This document shows, piece after piece, positions 37,007 through 46,709 of a stretch of 64,000 nucleotides of DNA. Both the position numbers and the translations under genes were made by a program. How positions within the stretch are numbered: position 1 is the first letter of the stretch; each line of letters begins with the position of its first letter. The DNA comes from Romboutsia weinsteinii (GTDB taxonomy: Bacteria; Bacillota; Clostridia; Peptostreptococcales; Peptostreptococcaceae), in NCBI RefSeq assembly GCF_002250835.2, contig NZ_NOJY02000001.1, positions 62,001 to 126,000 on the forward strand. Reading direction: 5' to 3'. The notes under the pieces are model-generated. The model ran no database searches and was not told where the DNA came from. It saw only the letters and a program-made list of their open reading frames with translations.

Positions 37007-39730
37007 TTGATATGTACAAAAGAAGGGGTAAATATAAAAGCTCAATATAAAGAGATTTTTGCTATTTTAAGTATGTTTTTTATACTAATGATAGTTATGT
37101 TTATAAGTGAAGATATACTAAGATATGGAGTACATATTCATATTTTATATGCTGTATTTCTTATATCTATGGGAGTTATTGCTATAAATACTATAAGATT
37201 TAATAAGAATAGCGTTTCTATTTTTTTAGGTATGATATTTGCTGTAACAGGAGTATTTGATATTATATACTTATTTATTATTATAAACTCAATAAATAGC
37301 ATAAATACTATTAAATGGATGAGTATAATATCTACTAATATTATTTCGATACTACCTGCTATAGGTATTTTTTTTAGTTTTAACTATATAGAAAGAAATA
37401 GAGTTTCATATGTTACAACAGTATTAGTAACTATTACATCCATTGGAATTTTATTGCTTGAGTTTGTAACTGGGTATGATATTAGCAAGGTAGAAGTAAA
37501 ATGGGTTGAAGTTATAGCTAGTTTAAGCGTTGTTATTCTTACATATCTCTCATTAAAAAAGTCTAAAGCTATAGAAAATGAGGAACAAAAGTATTTAAAT
37601 CGAATATTAATTATTTTAGTTCTCTCTAGGATACCAATAGTACTTGGTTTTATGTTTGCAGATAGTAATGCTAAGTTTGTTGTGGCTCGAATTATAGTAA
37701 GTCTATCCATTATATATATATATAAGTACATGGTATATACAAATATTAGGAAGCCGTATGAAGAACTGAATATTATTAATGAAGAGCTGGTATACAAAAG
37801 TAAAGTACTAAAAGAAAATAATGAAAAATTGATTGAAAATTCTAAAAAAATGAGAGCATTAAAAGCACTAATATTTGAGAAAGAATCTAAATTAAGGGCG
37901 AGACTAGATGCATCATCAAACTCTGTAATAGTGTTTAGTGAGGAGAAAGAGATAATATATACAAACAAAACTTTTAATTTAGTATTTCAGGGTGGGTGCA
38001 AGGAAAATACACCTGAATATTATTTAAAAACTAATATATATGACTATGATAATCTAATTAATAATATAGAAAATGTACTTAGCACTGAGGAAAATATGAA
38101 AAGTTTTATATACTCGACAAACGATAAAGTATATCAGGCGACTTTTGCACCACTGTTAATAAAAGATGAAATAAAAGGTGCCTTATGCATCTTGATAGAT
38201 AAAACTACTGAAAAAGCATTTGAAAAAGAGATTACAGAAACTAATTTAAGATATGAAAGTTTTTTAGAGAGTATCGGTGATGGAATTATAGTGCTTCAGG
38301 ACAATAAGAAAATTTATATAAACAAAGCTTGCAAAAAAATATTTAAAGATAGAGTAGAAGAGATTGAGTTTTATCTAAATAGAAAAAAAGATAATAAAGA
38401 AGAGTTGTATGTAATAGATGGTGAAGCTATATATGTAGAAATGAGCTACTCAGAATATTCCAAGTATGGAAAGCACAAAACTATAATAGTAGTTAGAGAT
38501 ATAACTCGAAGAAAGATAGCTCAAATGAAGCTTAGAGAAAGTCAAAATTCTTATTCTAGGCTTATTGATATACTTCCGGATGGAATTTGTCTACTTAATA
38601 GGAATCTAGAAATTGAATATGCAAACCAGTCTCTTCTAAAAATAATAGGAATAAGTGATATTAATGAAATTTTAAATACTAATATAAAGAAGATATTAGA
38701 TATTAACATCAGAGAAGAATATGACTTTGACAAAAAAATGAGAAAAATTTTAGATAAGAGTAAACATCTATTGTTGCTAGAAAATGAGATTATAAACAAA
38801 GACAAAAAAAGTATACAAGTAGAAATAAATGCACTTCCATTTGAGTATTCAGAAAGCAAAAATATAATGCTTATAATTAAGGATATTACTCATAAGAAAG
38901 ATTCAGAAAAAGTTGAGAGAGAGCTGTTAGATAGATTGAATACGGATAAAGTGAAGACGGAATTCTTCGCTAATATGTCTCATGAACTGAAAACACCACT
39001 AAATGTTATCTCAAGTGCTAATCAGTTAATAGATTCATTTTATCAAAATGGAAAAGTAAAAGACTACAACGATAATATAAAATCTCATATAGATTTAGTG
39101 AGGCAAAACTCTTATAGGCTTCAAAGGCTAATAAATAATATTATTGATTTAACCAAAATGGAATCGGGATATTATAAACTAATGCCAGGTAAGTATAATA
39201 TAGTGTCTATCATTGAAGATTTATTTATGAAGGTAGAAAACTATGCTAGCAAAAAAGATATAAGCATAATATTTGATACAGAACTAGAAGAAATATATCT
39301 ACAAGTAGATAAGTATCAAATAGAAAGAGCAATGCTTAATTTACTTTCAAATTGTATAAAATTTACACCTAATGGAGGTAAAATATATTTAAATATATAT
39401 GATAGAAAAGAAAATATTGTAGTTAGTGTAAAGGATACAGGCGTTGGGATTCCAAGGGGAAAATTAGATATTATATTTGAGGAATTTACTCAAGTTGACA
39501 CTACACTTTCTAGAAATACAGAAGGTAGTGGTATAGGTCTTGCAATAGTTAAAAATCTGGTTAAGTTACACGGTGGAAAAATAAAGGTTATAAGTGAAGA
39601 AAATAGAGGAACCGAATTTTTGATAAGTCTTCCTGTAGAAAGTATAAACGGTGGACATAGTCAAGAAGACCGAAGTATATATAATATTGATGAAGAAATA
39701 AAAGTAGAGTTTTCAGATATATACTATTAA
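37007..39730 (+). CDS. Orphan multi-PAS sensor histidine kinase (first of a tandem pair)
   Basis: 907 aa. Eight or so N-terminal helices (~15-245) form a MASE-like sensor module. A coiled coil (~248-295) follows, then three PAS regions (~300-400, 410-505, 512-630). The HisKA motif FFANMSHELKTPLNVI has phospho-His659; the catalytic domain has NLLSNCIKFTP, DTGVGIP and GSGIGLAI. Start TTG 37007 has AAGGAG 11 bases upstream. No response regulator is adjacent. This matches clostridial orphan kinases thought to phosphorylate Spo0A; I recall C. difficile carrying such kinases near its sel genes, but that was not checked. Confidence 0.88.
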   Translation: MICTKEGVNIKAQYKEIFAILSMFFILMIVMFISEDILRYGVHIHILYAVFLISMGVIAINTIRFNKNSVSIFLGMIFAVTGVFDIIYLFIIINSINSINTIKWMSIISTNIISILPAIGIFFSFNYIERNRVSYVTTVLVTITSIGILLLEFVTGYDISKVEVKWVEVIASLSVVILTYLSLKKSKAIENEEQKYLNRILIILVLSRIPIVLGFMFADSNAKFVVARIIVSLSIIYIYKYMVYTNIRKPYEELNIINEELVYKSKVLKENNEKLIENSKKMRALKALIFEKESKLRARLDASSNSVIVFSEEKEIIYTNKTFNLVFQGGCKENTPEYYLKTNIYDYDNLINNIENVLSTEENMKSFIYSTNDKVYQATFAPLLIKDEIKGALCILIDKTTEKAFEKEITETNLRYESFLESIGDGIIVLQDNKKIYINKACKKIFKDRVEEIEFYLNRKKDNKEELYVIDGEAIYVEMSYSEYSKYGKHKTIIVVRDITRRKIAQMKLRESQNSYSRLIDILPDGICLLNRNLEIEYANQSLLKIIGISDINEILNTNIKKILDINIREEYDFDKKMRKILDKSKHLLLLENEIINKDKKSIQVEINALPFEYSESKNIMLIIKDITHKKDSEKVERELLDRLNTDKVKTEFFANMSHELKTPLNVISSANQLIDSFYQNGKVKDYNDNIKSHIDLVRQNSYRLQRLINNIIDLTKMESGYYKLMPGKYNIVSIIEDLFMKVENYASKKDISIIFDTELEEIYLQVDKYQIERAMLNLLSNCIKFTPNGGKIYLNIYDRKENIVVSVKDTGVGIPRGKLDIIFEEFTQVDTTLSRNTEGSGIGLAIVKNLVKLHGGKIKVISEENRGTEFLISLPVESINGGHSQEDRSIYNIDEEIKVEFSDIYY

Positions 39731-39746
39731 AGTTAGGAGATAAGGT

Positions 39747-42578
39747 ATGGATAGTTTAAACTTAAGAGAAAATAAATCTAGAAAATACTTAGATTTATTT
39801 TATGTAGTTGTGCTTTTATTATTGCTTACAGTAAACTATATAGATTCAAAATCCTACAGCTTTATAATTATAATCACTAGGAGTTCTTTAATAACTCTCA
39901 TATTTATTTTAGTCAATAATAGAAGAGAAGATAGGTATAGCTATATATATTTTATTGGAATAGGATATATACTATCTAATATATTTGATATCTTGGTAAT
40001 TATAGCTTTTACAAAACCAATAATTATTACTGATGCAAACATAATAATGAATTTACTAGAGATATTTTCCTTATTGTTTGCTATAAAATATCGACTAAAT
40101 AAGATTGAATCTAATGATACATATAATAGTATACAAGTTAAAGGTTTTGTGTTATTTACATCATTGATATTATTTTTACTAGCTGACATAGAAATCTTTA
40201 ACTTTGATAGTATCTCGATATCTACTTCTGATATAGTGATTGTAATTAGTATATTGATTGTAGTGTATACAATAAAGCAATGTAAGTATTATGTTAATAG
40301 TAATAAATATGGAATCGATAGGATTAAAGATATAAATAAAATTTTAATATTAAAGATAGTTTATCTTATATATATTCTGTTTACATCAAAGATAGAGCTT
40401 AGCAGTAATATACAAAGAACTGGTATGGAGATGCTAGGAATTACTCAAATTTATTTAGTATATAAAATAATAATTCATACAAGCATAATAGATCCATATG
40501 TAAAGATAATAGATGTAAATAAAGAAATAGATAGACAATCTAAGTTGTATGAGGGAACAAATTCTATATTGGAAAAAATGGATAATGTACAGTTAGAAAT
40601 TAATAAAAAAATTATTTATAAAGATGATTTTCTTGATTCTATTTTAAAATCCACACCAAATGGATGGGGTATATTTGATGAAAGTCTAAACTTGATTTAT
40701 TCTAATCCGGTCTTCAAAAATATATTAAACTATGAGGATGATATTATTTATTCTATAGATAAGAATGTAATAAATAGTAAAGATTTTAAACAAAATATAG
40801 CAAAAGTATGTCGAGAAAAGATAAACATAGAAAATGAAATAGAAATTAACAATGGAAAAGTATACAAGTGTTCATACCGATACTATAAAGAGTATGGAGG
40901 ATGTATTTGTATATTACTAGATATAACTTATGAAAAATCTATATTAAATTACTTGATGGACTTAAAGGAAGAATATGAAGATTTAATAGTAAATATAAAA
41001 AGGCCTGTCTTTATATGTGATGAAAATGATAATTTGATTAAGTCTAGTAAATTCTATGAGGATATATTTGATTCAGATATACTATACATAAGTAGAGAAT
41101 TTGAAAAAAATAATGAAAATAAGTCTATAAAATATAAGATTCATCCTGAAGATATTGAAATGTGCAAATTTGTAAAGCGTATTAATAAAAAAGCAAAAGA
41201 TGAAGATGAAATTTACAATAATGGTTTCTTTAGGTATAGGGTAATAAATAAATATGGAGAAGTGCGTTGGCTAGAATCTAATACAACAATAGATTATGAA
41301 GATGATAAAAGATACACTATAATAAGTTATAGTGATATAACCAAATACATAAAAACTAGAGACTATTTAGAAAAAACACAGAATATGTATAAAGACCTTT
41401 TAGATAGTATACCAGAAGGAATATATTTAGAAGACTTAGATACAGGTAGATATATGTTTGTAAATGAAAAGTTTATGAATATATTTAGTGTTGACAAGGA
41501 TATAAATAAAGATGACTTAGGAATATGTAGACAAGATTTGATGAGTATACATTCAGAATATGAGCACGTAGTAGATGAAAGTATAAGTACTATAAAAGAA
41601 AATAAAGTTTTTAACTATGTTAACCTTAAATACTTAGATGTTAACGGTAAAACTATAGATGCTAATGTTGCGAGTATTCCTTTTAAAGTAGGTAATAAAA
41701 CACTAAAGCTTACAATAATCAAAGATATGATGGATATAAAATATTTAGAAAGCTTAAAAAGTCAAATACTAGAGAGTAAAAAATATGATCGTCTAAAAAT
41801 GGAATTCTTTATAAATATGTCTCATGAGTTAAAGACACCTTTAAATCTAATCTTTACAAGTACTCAGCTTTTAGAAAATCTATATAATAAAGAAAAAATA
41901 TCATCTTCAGGTAGCCACTTGAAAAATCATATAGAGTTAACTAAGCAAAATAGTTTTAGATTACTTAAGATAATAAATGACCTTATTGACTTTACTAAGA
42001 TGGAATCTGGATTCTATAAGATTCGTATGGAAAGCAAAGATATAATTCTGGCTGTAGAGGATATTGTTATGTCTGTTGTAAGTTATGCACAAAGCAAAGA
42101 CATAAGTCTTATTTTTGATACTGATATAGAAGAATTAATTATGAATGTTGATGTAAATGCTATTGAAAGAATACTTCTTAATATATTATCCAATGCAATC
42201 AAATTTACAGATTTAGGAGGTAGTATATACGTAAATATATACTATAAAGGTGATAAAATTGATGTTGCCATTGAAGATACTGGTATAGGAATTCCTGAGG
42301 ATAAAATAGACTTTATATTTGAAAGATTTAATGATGTAAACAAAGGGTTTATAGGCAATGTATATGGAAGTGGTATAGGTCTATCTATGGTAAAATCAAT
42401 AGGAAATCTAATAGGTGCGGATGTAAAAGTAGAGAGCGAATATGGAAAAGGAACTAAATTTACAATAAGCTTAAGTATTAATAATGATGGGATAGTAGAA
42501 TCTATAGAAGAATACAAATATGAGAAGACATCAAATGTAGAAAGATTGACTGTAGATATGGCTGATATATATAAATAA
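39747..42578 (+). CDS. Orphan multi-PAS sensor histidine kinase (second of the tandem pair)
   Basis: 943 aa, same layout as the kinase 16 bases upstream and clearly a paralog. N-terminal membrane module (~18-240), linker, PAS regions (~300-395, ~400-535 with the RYRVINKYGEVRWLESNT core, ~545-660). HisKA FFINMSHELKTPLNLI has phospho-His693; NILSNAIKFTD, DTGIGIPEDK and GSGIGLSM form the ATP site. The dimerisation and catalytic halves resemble the neighbour far more than the sensor halves. No regulator partner nearby. Probable role in sporulation phosphorelay-type input, by context and family only. Confidence 0.88.
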   Translation: MDSLNLRENKSRKYLDLFYVVVLLLLLTVNYIDSKSYSFIIIITRSSLITLIFILVNNRREDRYSYIYFIGIGYILSNIFDILVIIAFTKPIIITDANIIMNLLEIFSLLFAIKYRLNKIESNDTYNSIQVKGFVLFTSLILFLLADIEIFNFDSISISTSDIVIVISILIVVYTIKQCKYYVNSNKYGIDRIKDINKILILKIVYLIYILFTSKIELSSNIQRTGMEMLGITQIYLVYKIIIHTSIIDPYVKIIDVNKEIDRQSKLYEGTNSILEKMDNVQLEINKKIIYKDDFLDSILKSTPNGWGIFDESLNLIYSNPVFKNILNYEDDIIYSIDKNVINSKDFKQNIAKVCREKINIENEIEINNGKVYKCSYRYYKEYGGCICILLDITYEKSILNYLMDLKEEYEDLIVNIKRPVFICDENDNLIKSSKFYEDIFDSDILYISREFEKNNENKSIKYKIHPEDIEMCKFVKRINKKAKDEDEIYNNGFFRYRVINKYGEVRWLESNTTIDYEDDKRYTIISYSDITKYIKTRDYLEKTQNMYKDLLDSIPEGIYLEDLDTGRYMFVNEKFMNIFSVDKDINKDDLGICRQDLMSIHSEYEHVVDESISTIKENKVFNYVNLKYLDVNGKTIDANVASIPFKVGNKTLKLTIIKDMMDIKYLESLKSQILESKKYDRLKMEFFINMSHELKTPLNLIFTSTQLLENLYNKEKISSSGSHLKNHIELTKQNSFRLLKIINDLIDFTKMESGFYKIRMESKDIILAVEDIVMSVVSYAQSKDISLIFDTDIEELIMNVDVNAIERILLNILSNAIKFTDLGGSIYVNIYYKGDKIDVAIEDTGIGIPEDKIDFIFERFNDVNKGFIGNVYGSGIGLSMVKSIGNLIGADVKVESEYGKGTKFTISLSINNDGIVESIEEYKYEKTSNVERLTVDMADIYK

Positions 42579-42688
42579 AAAAGGTGATATGCCTCTTTTA
42601 TTTTTATAATGAACTATTAGGATAAAATAGAAAGAACTAAGTATGGATATAATATCTTACTAATTAATAAATGAAAAGTAGGTGCATC

Positions 42689-43363
42689 ATGGTTAATTTA
42701 AATAATGATTGGGATAAATTATTAGAAGCGGAATTTAAAAAAGAATATTATTTAAATTTAAGAAGTTTTCTTATTGGAGAGTATGAAAATAATATTGTTT
42801 ACCCGAGTATGAATAATATATTTGAAGCGTTGAAATGTACGTCTTATAAGAATACAAAAGTACTTATATTGGGTCAAGATCCATATCATGGAGAAGGACA
42901 GGCTCATGGTATGGCATTTTCAGTGCAACCTAGTATCAAGACTCCCCCTTCTTTATTAAATATCTACAAAGAGTTAAGGGATGAGCTAGGATGTTTTATA
43001 CCTAACAATGGATACTTAATGCCTTGGGCAAAACAAGGGGTATTACTCTTAAATACGGCCTTGACAGTAAGAGCTAATGAGGCAAACTCTCATAGTAAAA
43101 AAGGATGGGAGACATTTACAGATAGGGTGATTGAGATTTTAAATCAGCGAGAAGATCCTGTTATCTTTGTGCTATGGGGAGCAAATGCACGTAAGAAAAA
43201 AGAACTAATAGATACTAAGAGACACTATGTATTAGAGGCTCCTCACCCAAGCCCGTTGTCTGCAAGTAGAGGTTTTTTTGGGTGTGGTCACTTTTCAAAG
43301 ATTAATAGTATTCTTGAAGATCTAGGAAAAAATCCTATTGACTGGCAGATACAAAATATATAA
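42689..43363 (+). CDS. ung: Uracil-DNA glycosylase
   Basis: Removes uracil from DNA; family 1, 224 aa. Catalytic water-activating motif [13 protein letters not shown] (Asp in QDPYH), [17 protein letters not shown], and the leucine-loop motif [19 protein letters not shown]. Start ATG 42689 (TAGGTG upstream) gives MVNLNNDW; the in-frame ATG 42671 lacks an RBS. Single gene. Confidence 0.96.
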   Translation: MVNLNNDWDKLLEAEFKKEYYLNLRSFLIGEYENNIVYPSMNNIFEALKCTSYKNTKVLILGQDPYHGEGQAHGMAFSVQPSIKTPPSLLNIYKELRDELGCFIPNNGYLMPWAKQGVLLLNTALTVRANEANSHSKKGWETFTDRVIEILNQREDPVIFVLWGANARKKKELIDTKRHYVLEAPHPSPLSASRGFFGCGHFSKINSILEDLGKNPIDWQIQNI

Positions 43364-43483
43364 TTAGGTGTTATAACTTTTAATACTTAATGGATTTACA
43401 AAAATATATATTATGAAGTAGTATTAATGATTATGAATATGAACTGAAAAATGAATAAAAAGTAACAAAAATATTACAGAATA

Positions 43484-43528
43484 AAAATGTGCTTAAATAG
43501 TTGGAATGACTAATTAGGCACATTTTTT
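43484..43528 (+). terminator. Terminator after ung
   Basis: AAAATGTGC...TAGT pairs with ACTA...GCACATTTT, then a T run. Confidence 0.75.
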
Positions 43529-43541
43529 ATTTTTTGTCAAG

Positions 43542-43570
43542 TTGACAATGTCTATAAAAATAGTTACAAT
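43542..43570 (+). promoter_or_regulatory. Promoter of the G5/3D wall protein gene
   Basis: Consensus TTGACA (43542-43547), 17-base spacer, TACAAT (43565-43570). Confidence 0.7.
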
Positions 43571-43579
43571 TTAGTTACA
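43563..43579 (-). promoter_or_regulatory. WalR (YycF)-like direct repeat
   Basis: On the minus strand the sequence reads TGTAAC-N5-TGTAAC, an exact fit to the WalR box TGT(A/T)A(A/C/T)-N5-TGT(A/T)A(A/C/T). It overlaps the -10 box of the following gene, which encodes a cell-wall protein of the class controlled by WalRK in Bacillus. The overlap suggests repression. Confidence 0.6.
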
Positions 43580-43638
43580 GGAAGTGCGAATTATTCAAAA
43601 TTATTATAGATTATACAAAATATATAGGAGGAAATATT

Positions 43639-44502
43639 ATGAACTTGAAAAATAATAAAAAAATAGTAGTCTCGGCCCTGGCCACAATAGTATCTATAGG
43701 TATCATAGCAGTAAGTTATTCTGTACTTAATAAAAAAGTGACTTTAGTGGTAGAGGGTAAGGAACAGAATCTATCTACATTTAAGTCAAATGTTAAAGAT
43801 CTTTTAGAAGAACAAAATGTATCATATGACGGAAATGATATAGTAAGTATTGCATTAAACTCAAAATTATCAGATGGAATGAAAATAGAAGTTATTGATG
43901 TAAAAGAAGAAACGGTAAAAGAATATCAAGAAATTCCATATGAAATAGAAGTTGTAGAAGATAAGGAATTATTAAAAGGAAATACTAAAGTGGCTCAAGA
44001 AGGACAATCGGGTAAAAATGAGCTAGCTTACAAGATAACATATCATAACGGAAAACAAGTAGAAAAGAAATTTATCAATGAGGTTGTAGCAGTTAAGCCT
44101 GAGAATAAAATAGTTAAAAAAGGTACTAAGGTTGAAGTTGTTGAAGTTAAAGTTGCATCATCTAGAGGTGAGAGTACAAGACAAAATGCTACGACGACTA
44201 GTGCATCTACAAATAACTCAAGTAGTGATTCAAAAGGTAAACATATGAAAGTTGTTGCTACTGCTTATACAGGGGATGGAATAACATCAACTGGAACAAA
44301 ACCTAAATGGGGAACTATAGCAGTAGACCCTAGTATTATACCTTACGGAACGAAGGTTTATATACCACAATTTGATATGACATTTATAGCAGAAGATACG
44401 GGTGGTGCTATAAAAGGAAATAAAATAGATATATTTATGAATGATGAAACTACAGTTTATAACTGGGGAAGAAAGACTATAGATATATATATAGTTGGAT
44501 AA
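43639..44502 (+). CDS. Secreted G5/3D-domain cell-wall protein (YabE/RpfB-like)
   Basis: 287 aa. An N-terminal membrane/signal helix (~8-28) is followed by a DUF348 domain (~33-80), a G5 domain (~82-165; KEYQEIPYEIEVVEDKEL..GNTKVAQEGQSG) and a Ser/Thr/Asn linker. A C-terminal 3D domain (~200-285) has the three conserved aspartates (AVDPSIIPYGTKV, AEDTGGAIKG, KIDIFM). The 3D domain is the MltA-like lytic transglycosylase fold of YocH, YabE and YuiC, so it probably cleaves peptidoglycan. AGGAGG before ATG. It has its own promoter overlapped by a WalR-like box and a terminator. Confidence 0.88.
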   Translation: MNLKNNKKIVVSALATIVSIGIIAVSYSVLNKKVTLVVEGKEQNLSTFKSNVKDLLEEQNVSYDGNDIVSIALNSKLSDGMKIEVIDVKEETVKEYQEIPYEIEVVEDKELLKGNTKVAQEGQSGKNELAYKITYHNGKQVEKKFINEVVAVKPENKIVKKGTKVEVVEVKVASSRGESTRQNATTTSASTNNSSSDSKGKHMKVVATAYTGDGITSTGTKPKWGTIAVDPSIIPYGTKVYIPQFDMTFIAEDTGGAIKGNKIDIFMNDETTVYNWGRKTIDIYIVG

Positions 44503-44517
44503 GTCAATCTAGTGTAA

Positions 44518-44553
44518 AAATAAGTAGCTATAATATTAGCTACTTATTTTTAT
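44518..44553 (+). terminator. Terminator of the 3D-domain gene
   Basis: 13-bp stem AAATAAGTAGCTA/TAGCTACTTATTT, then T-rich tail. Confidence 0.85.
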
Positions 44554-44661
44554 ATATAGATTTTTTTTATAATGATTACAATAAATATAAAAAAAATCTA
44601 TAAAAATATTGTAAAAAGTAGATAAAAGTGGTAATATAAGTATGTAAATAAATTATATCAC

Positions 44662-44758
44662 GGGGGTGGATGGGTGCTGGTGTGCCCTCTAGTCTTCAAA
44701 ACTAGTATGAGGGGTTAAGAGCCTCTTAGGTGGGTTCAATTCCCACGCATTCCCGCCA
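44662..44758 (+). tRNA. selC: tRNA-Sec (anticodon TCA)
   Basis: 97 nt with encoded CCA. The anticodon stem CTAGT/ACTAG holds a 7-base loop CTTCAAA with anticodon TCA (44696-44698). A long variable arm (GAGGGGTTAAGAGCCTCTT), a T arm GTGGG-TTCAATT-CCCAC and an extended acceptor stem fit bacterial tRNA-Sec; the eighth acceptor pair appears as G-G. It supplies the UGA decoder for selD here. It is about 7.8 kb from selB. Confidence 0.95.
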
Positions 44759-44763
44759 ATATT

Positions 44764-44792
44764 AAAAAGAACTCAATAGGGTTCTTTTTTTA
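44764..44792 (+). terminator. Terminator after tRNA-Sec
   Basis: AAAAGAAC/GTTCTTTT stem with an 8-base loop and T run. Confidence 0.85.
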
Positions 44793-44861
44793 ATTATAAT
44801 AAAAGAACTTAATTAGGGTAATTATAAAATAAAATAAATAACATGAGGAGCATGAATATAG

Positions 44862-45569
44862 ATGGAAAAGAATTTTACAACTAGAACAAGTCTTATTATA
44901 GGTAAAGATGGAGTTGAAAAGTTAAAAGAAGCAAACGTAATAGTATTTGGAGTTGGAGGCGTAGGTAGTTTTGCAGCGGAAGCTATTGCTAGGGCTGGAG
45001 TAGGAAGTATGACAATTGTAGACTTTGATGACGTTGATATTACTAATATAAATAGACAATTACCGGCACTTCATTCTACTGTTGGAAAATATAAAGTAGA
45101 AGTTATGAAGGAAAGGATATTAGATATCAATCCTGATATAAACATTAAAGCGATAAAGGATGTATATAATAAAGAAACTAGTGAAAAAATACTTATCGAA
45201 GATTATGATTATGTTGTAGATGCAATAGATATGGTAACATCAAAAATACACTTGATAGAAACTTGTAAAGCTAAAAATTTAAATATAATAAGTTCTATGG
45301 GTATGGGTAATAAATTAGACCCGACTAAAATAGTAGTTACAGATATAAATAAAACTCATACATGTCCTTTAGCAAAAGTAATTAGAAAAGAACTTAGAGA
45401 TAGAAAAATAAAAAAACTAAAAGTAGTATACTCTACTGAGCAACCTGTGGAATTAAAGGAAAAAATAATGAATGGGAAAAAAATTACCCCAGGAAGTATA
45501 TCATTTGTTCCGTCTGTTGGTGGATTAACTATAGCATCAGTAGTGATTAATGAATTATTAAATAACTAA
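44862..45569 (+). CDS. tcdA: tRNA threonylcarbamoyladenosine dehydratase
   Basis: ThiF/E1-like enzyme that cyclises t6A37 in ANN-decoding tRNAs; 235 aa. ATP-binding GVGGVGSFAAEAIARAG (~31-47), DFDDVDITNINRQLPA, and DAIDMVTSKIHLIE are family hallmarks; the adenylation core is complete. The RBS is GAGGAG. The position next to tRNA-Sec may be coincidence. It is a single gene followed by an AT-rich hairpin (45617-45662). Confidence 0.88.
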   Translation: MEKNFTTRTSLIIGKDGVEKLKEANVIVFGVGGVGSFAAEAIARAGVGSMTIVDFDDVDITNINRQLPALHSTVGKYKVEVMKERILDINPDINIKAIKDVYNKETSEKILIEDYDYVVDAIDMVTSKIHLIETCKAKNLNIISSMGMGNKLDPTKIVVTDINKTHTCPLAKVIRKELRDRKIKKLKVVYSTEQPVELKEKIMNGKKITPGSISFVPSVGGLTIASVVINELLNN

Positions 45570-45616
45570 TATATTACATAATAAAAAGTCTCAAATTGAT
45601 TGCTTACCATTGAGAA

Positions 45617-45662
45617 TAATATAAAAGAGCTATTATATAAAATAACAGTTCTTTTATATTAT
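45617..45662. terminator. Probable bidirectional terminator
   Basis: ATAATATAAAAGA pairs with TCTTTTATATTAT between two convergent genes. Confidence 0.6.
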
Positions 45663-45667
45663 TTGTA

Positions 45668-46510
45668 CTAACCCGTATTATCAATCTTATATTTTTTCTT
45701 TGTGAAAATTCTAGACCCATCGCTATAAAATACTATATCTCCAAGTGAATCGGTTCTATAAATTAATATATCTTCATTTCTTAAATTATCGAGTGTCTTT
45801 TTATGAGGATGTCCATATTGATTTTTATATCCACAAGATATGGCAGCTAGATCAGGGCTGATACTTTCAAGAAACTCTACGCTAGTAGAAGAACTACTCC
45901 CATGGTGACCAACTTTCAAAAAATCTACATCGTTTAAATTATAAGCGCAAATAATATCTTTCTCATTTGGAATCTCAGAGTCTCCAGTAAATAAAAAAGT
46001 TTTATCATTGTATATTAAGTTGAACACTATTGAATTTAAATTATTATCAGTTTGTATATAAGATGGATTTAAAACATATAAAGAAATATCATCTTCAATT
46101 TTTATTGAATCATCCTTGTAAAGATACTCAATATTTAAATTCTTATTATTGCACGAAGTAATTAGGTTTGAATAAGATGTGGTATCGGTACTTTGCTCAG
46201 GCATATAAAACTTTTTTATATCATAGTTATCTACAATATAGTCAAGGCTGCCTATGTGATCACTATCAGGATGTGTAGAAATTACCATATCAAATGATTT
46301 TATTTTTTGCTTTTTTAAATAAGATTTAATGATATGTTCACTGTCTTCAGTTCCTCCATCTACTAATATATTTTTTTTATTAGGTGTTTGAATTAGAATA
46401 CTATCTCCCTGACCTACATCAATTATGTGTATAGCGAGTAATTGTTTTTTGTCACAGCCGGAAAAAAGTGGTATTATAATTAGTATTAATATAACTAATT
46501 TATTTTTCAA
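45668..46510 (-). CDS. MBL-fold hydrolase lipoprotein, homologous to the ComEC C-terminal domain
   Basis: 280 aa. The signal ends with a lipobox (IPLFSGC, Cys19), so it is a surface lipoprotein. The metallo-beta-lactamase core follows directly: HIIDVGQGDSILIQTP, VDGGTED, STHPDSDHIGSLDYI, FTGDSE, DFLKVGHHGSSSSTS and ISCGYKNQYGHPHKKTLDNL. These are the motifs of the extracellular nuclease-like domain of ComEC. The ComEC encoded 2.4 kb downstream lacks that domain. Minus-strand RBS GGAGG about 8 bases before ATG. A split ComEC nuclease is the simplest reading; a stand-alone hydrolase is the alternative. Confidence 0.82.
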   Translation of the reverse strand: MKNKLVILILIIIPLFSGCDKKQLLAIHIIDVGQGDSILIQTPNKKNILVDGGTEDSEHIIKSYLKKQKIKSFDMVISTHPDSDHIGSLDYIVDNYDIKKFYMPEQSTDTTSYSNLITSCNNKNLNIEYLYKDDSIKIEDDISLYVLNPSYIQTDNNLNSIVFNLIYNDKTFLFTGDSEIPNEKDIICAYNLNDVDFLKVGHHGSSSSTSVEFLESISPDLAAISCGYKNQYGHPHKKTLDNLRNEDILIYRTDSLGDIVFYSDGSRIFTKKKYKIDNTG

Positions 46511-46709
46511 CTAGAAAATACCTCCATTTCAATATGTGTTTATATAAAATACAATATGGGTAATATAAATATGTGAATCATGATATTTTATATTTTTAAC
46601 AAAAATTTACAATGTAATTCAAACGTAGGAATTATTTAGTTTAAATTAATGGAATATATAGATTTGAAGAATATAATAAAATACAGTATAAATAATACAG
46701 GAGGACCTT

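Noticed and set aside
37384..37968. 194-codon open frame antisense to the orphan kinase
   Set aside because: Lies opposite a clear kinase gene with low-complexity Ser/Ile/Phe composition typical of antisense frames; no RBS.
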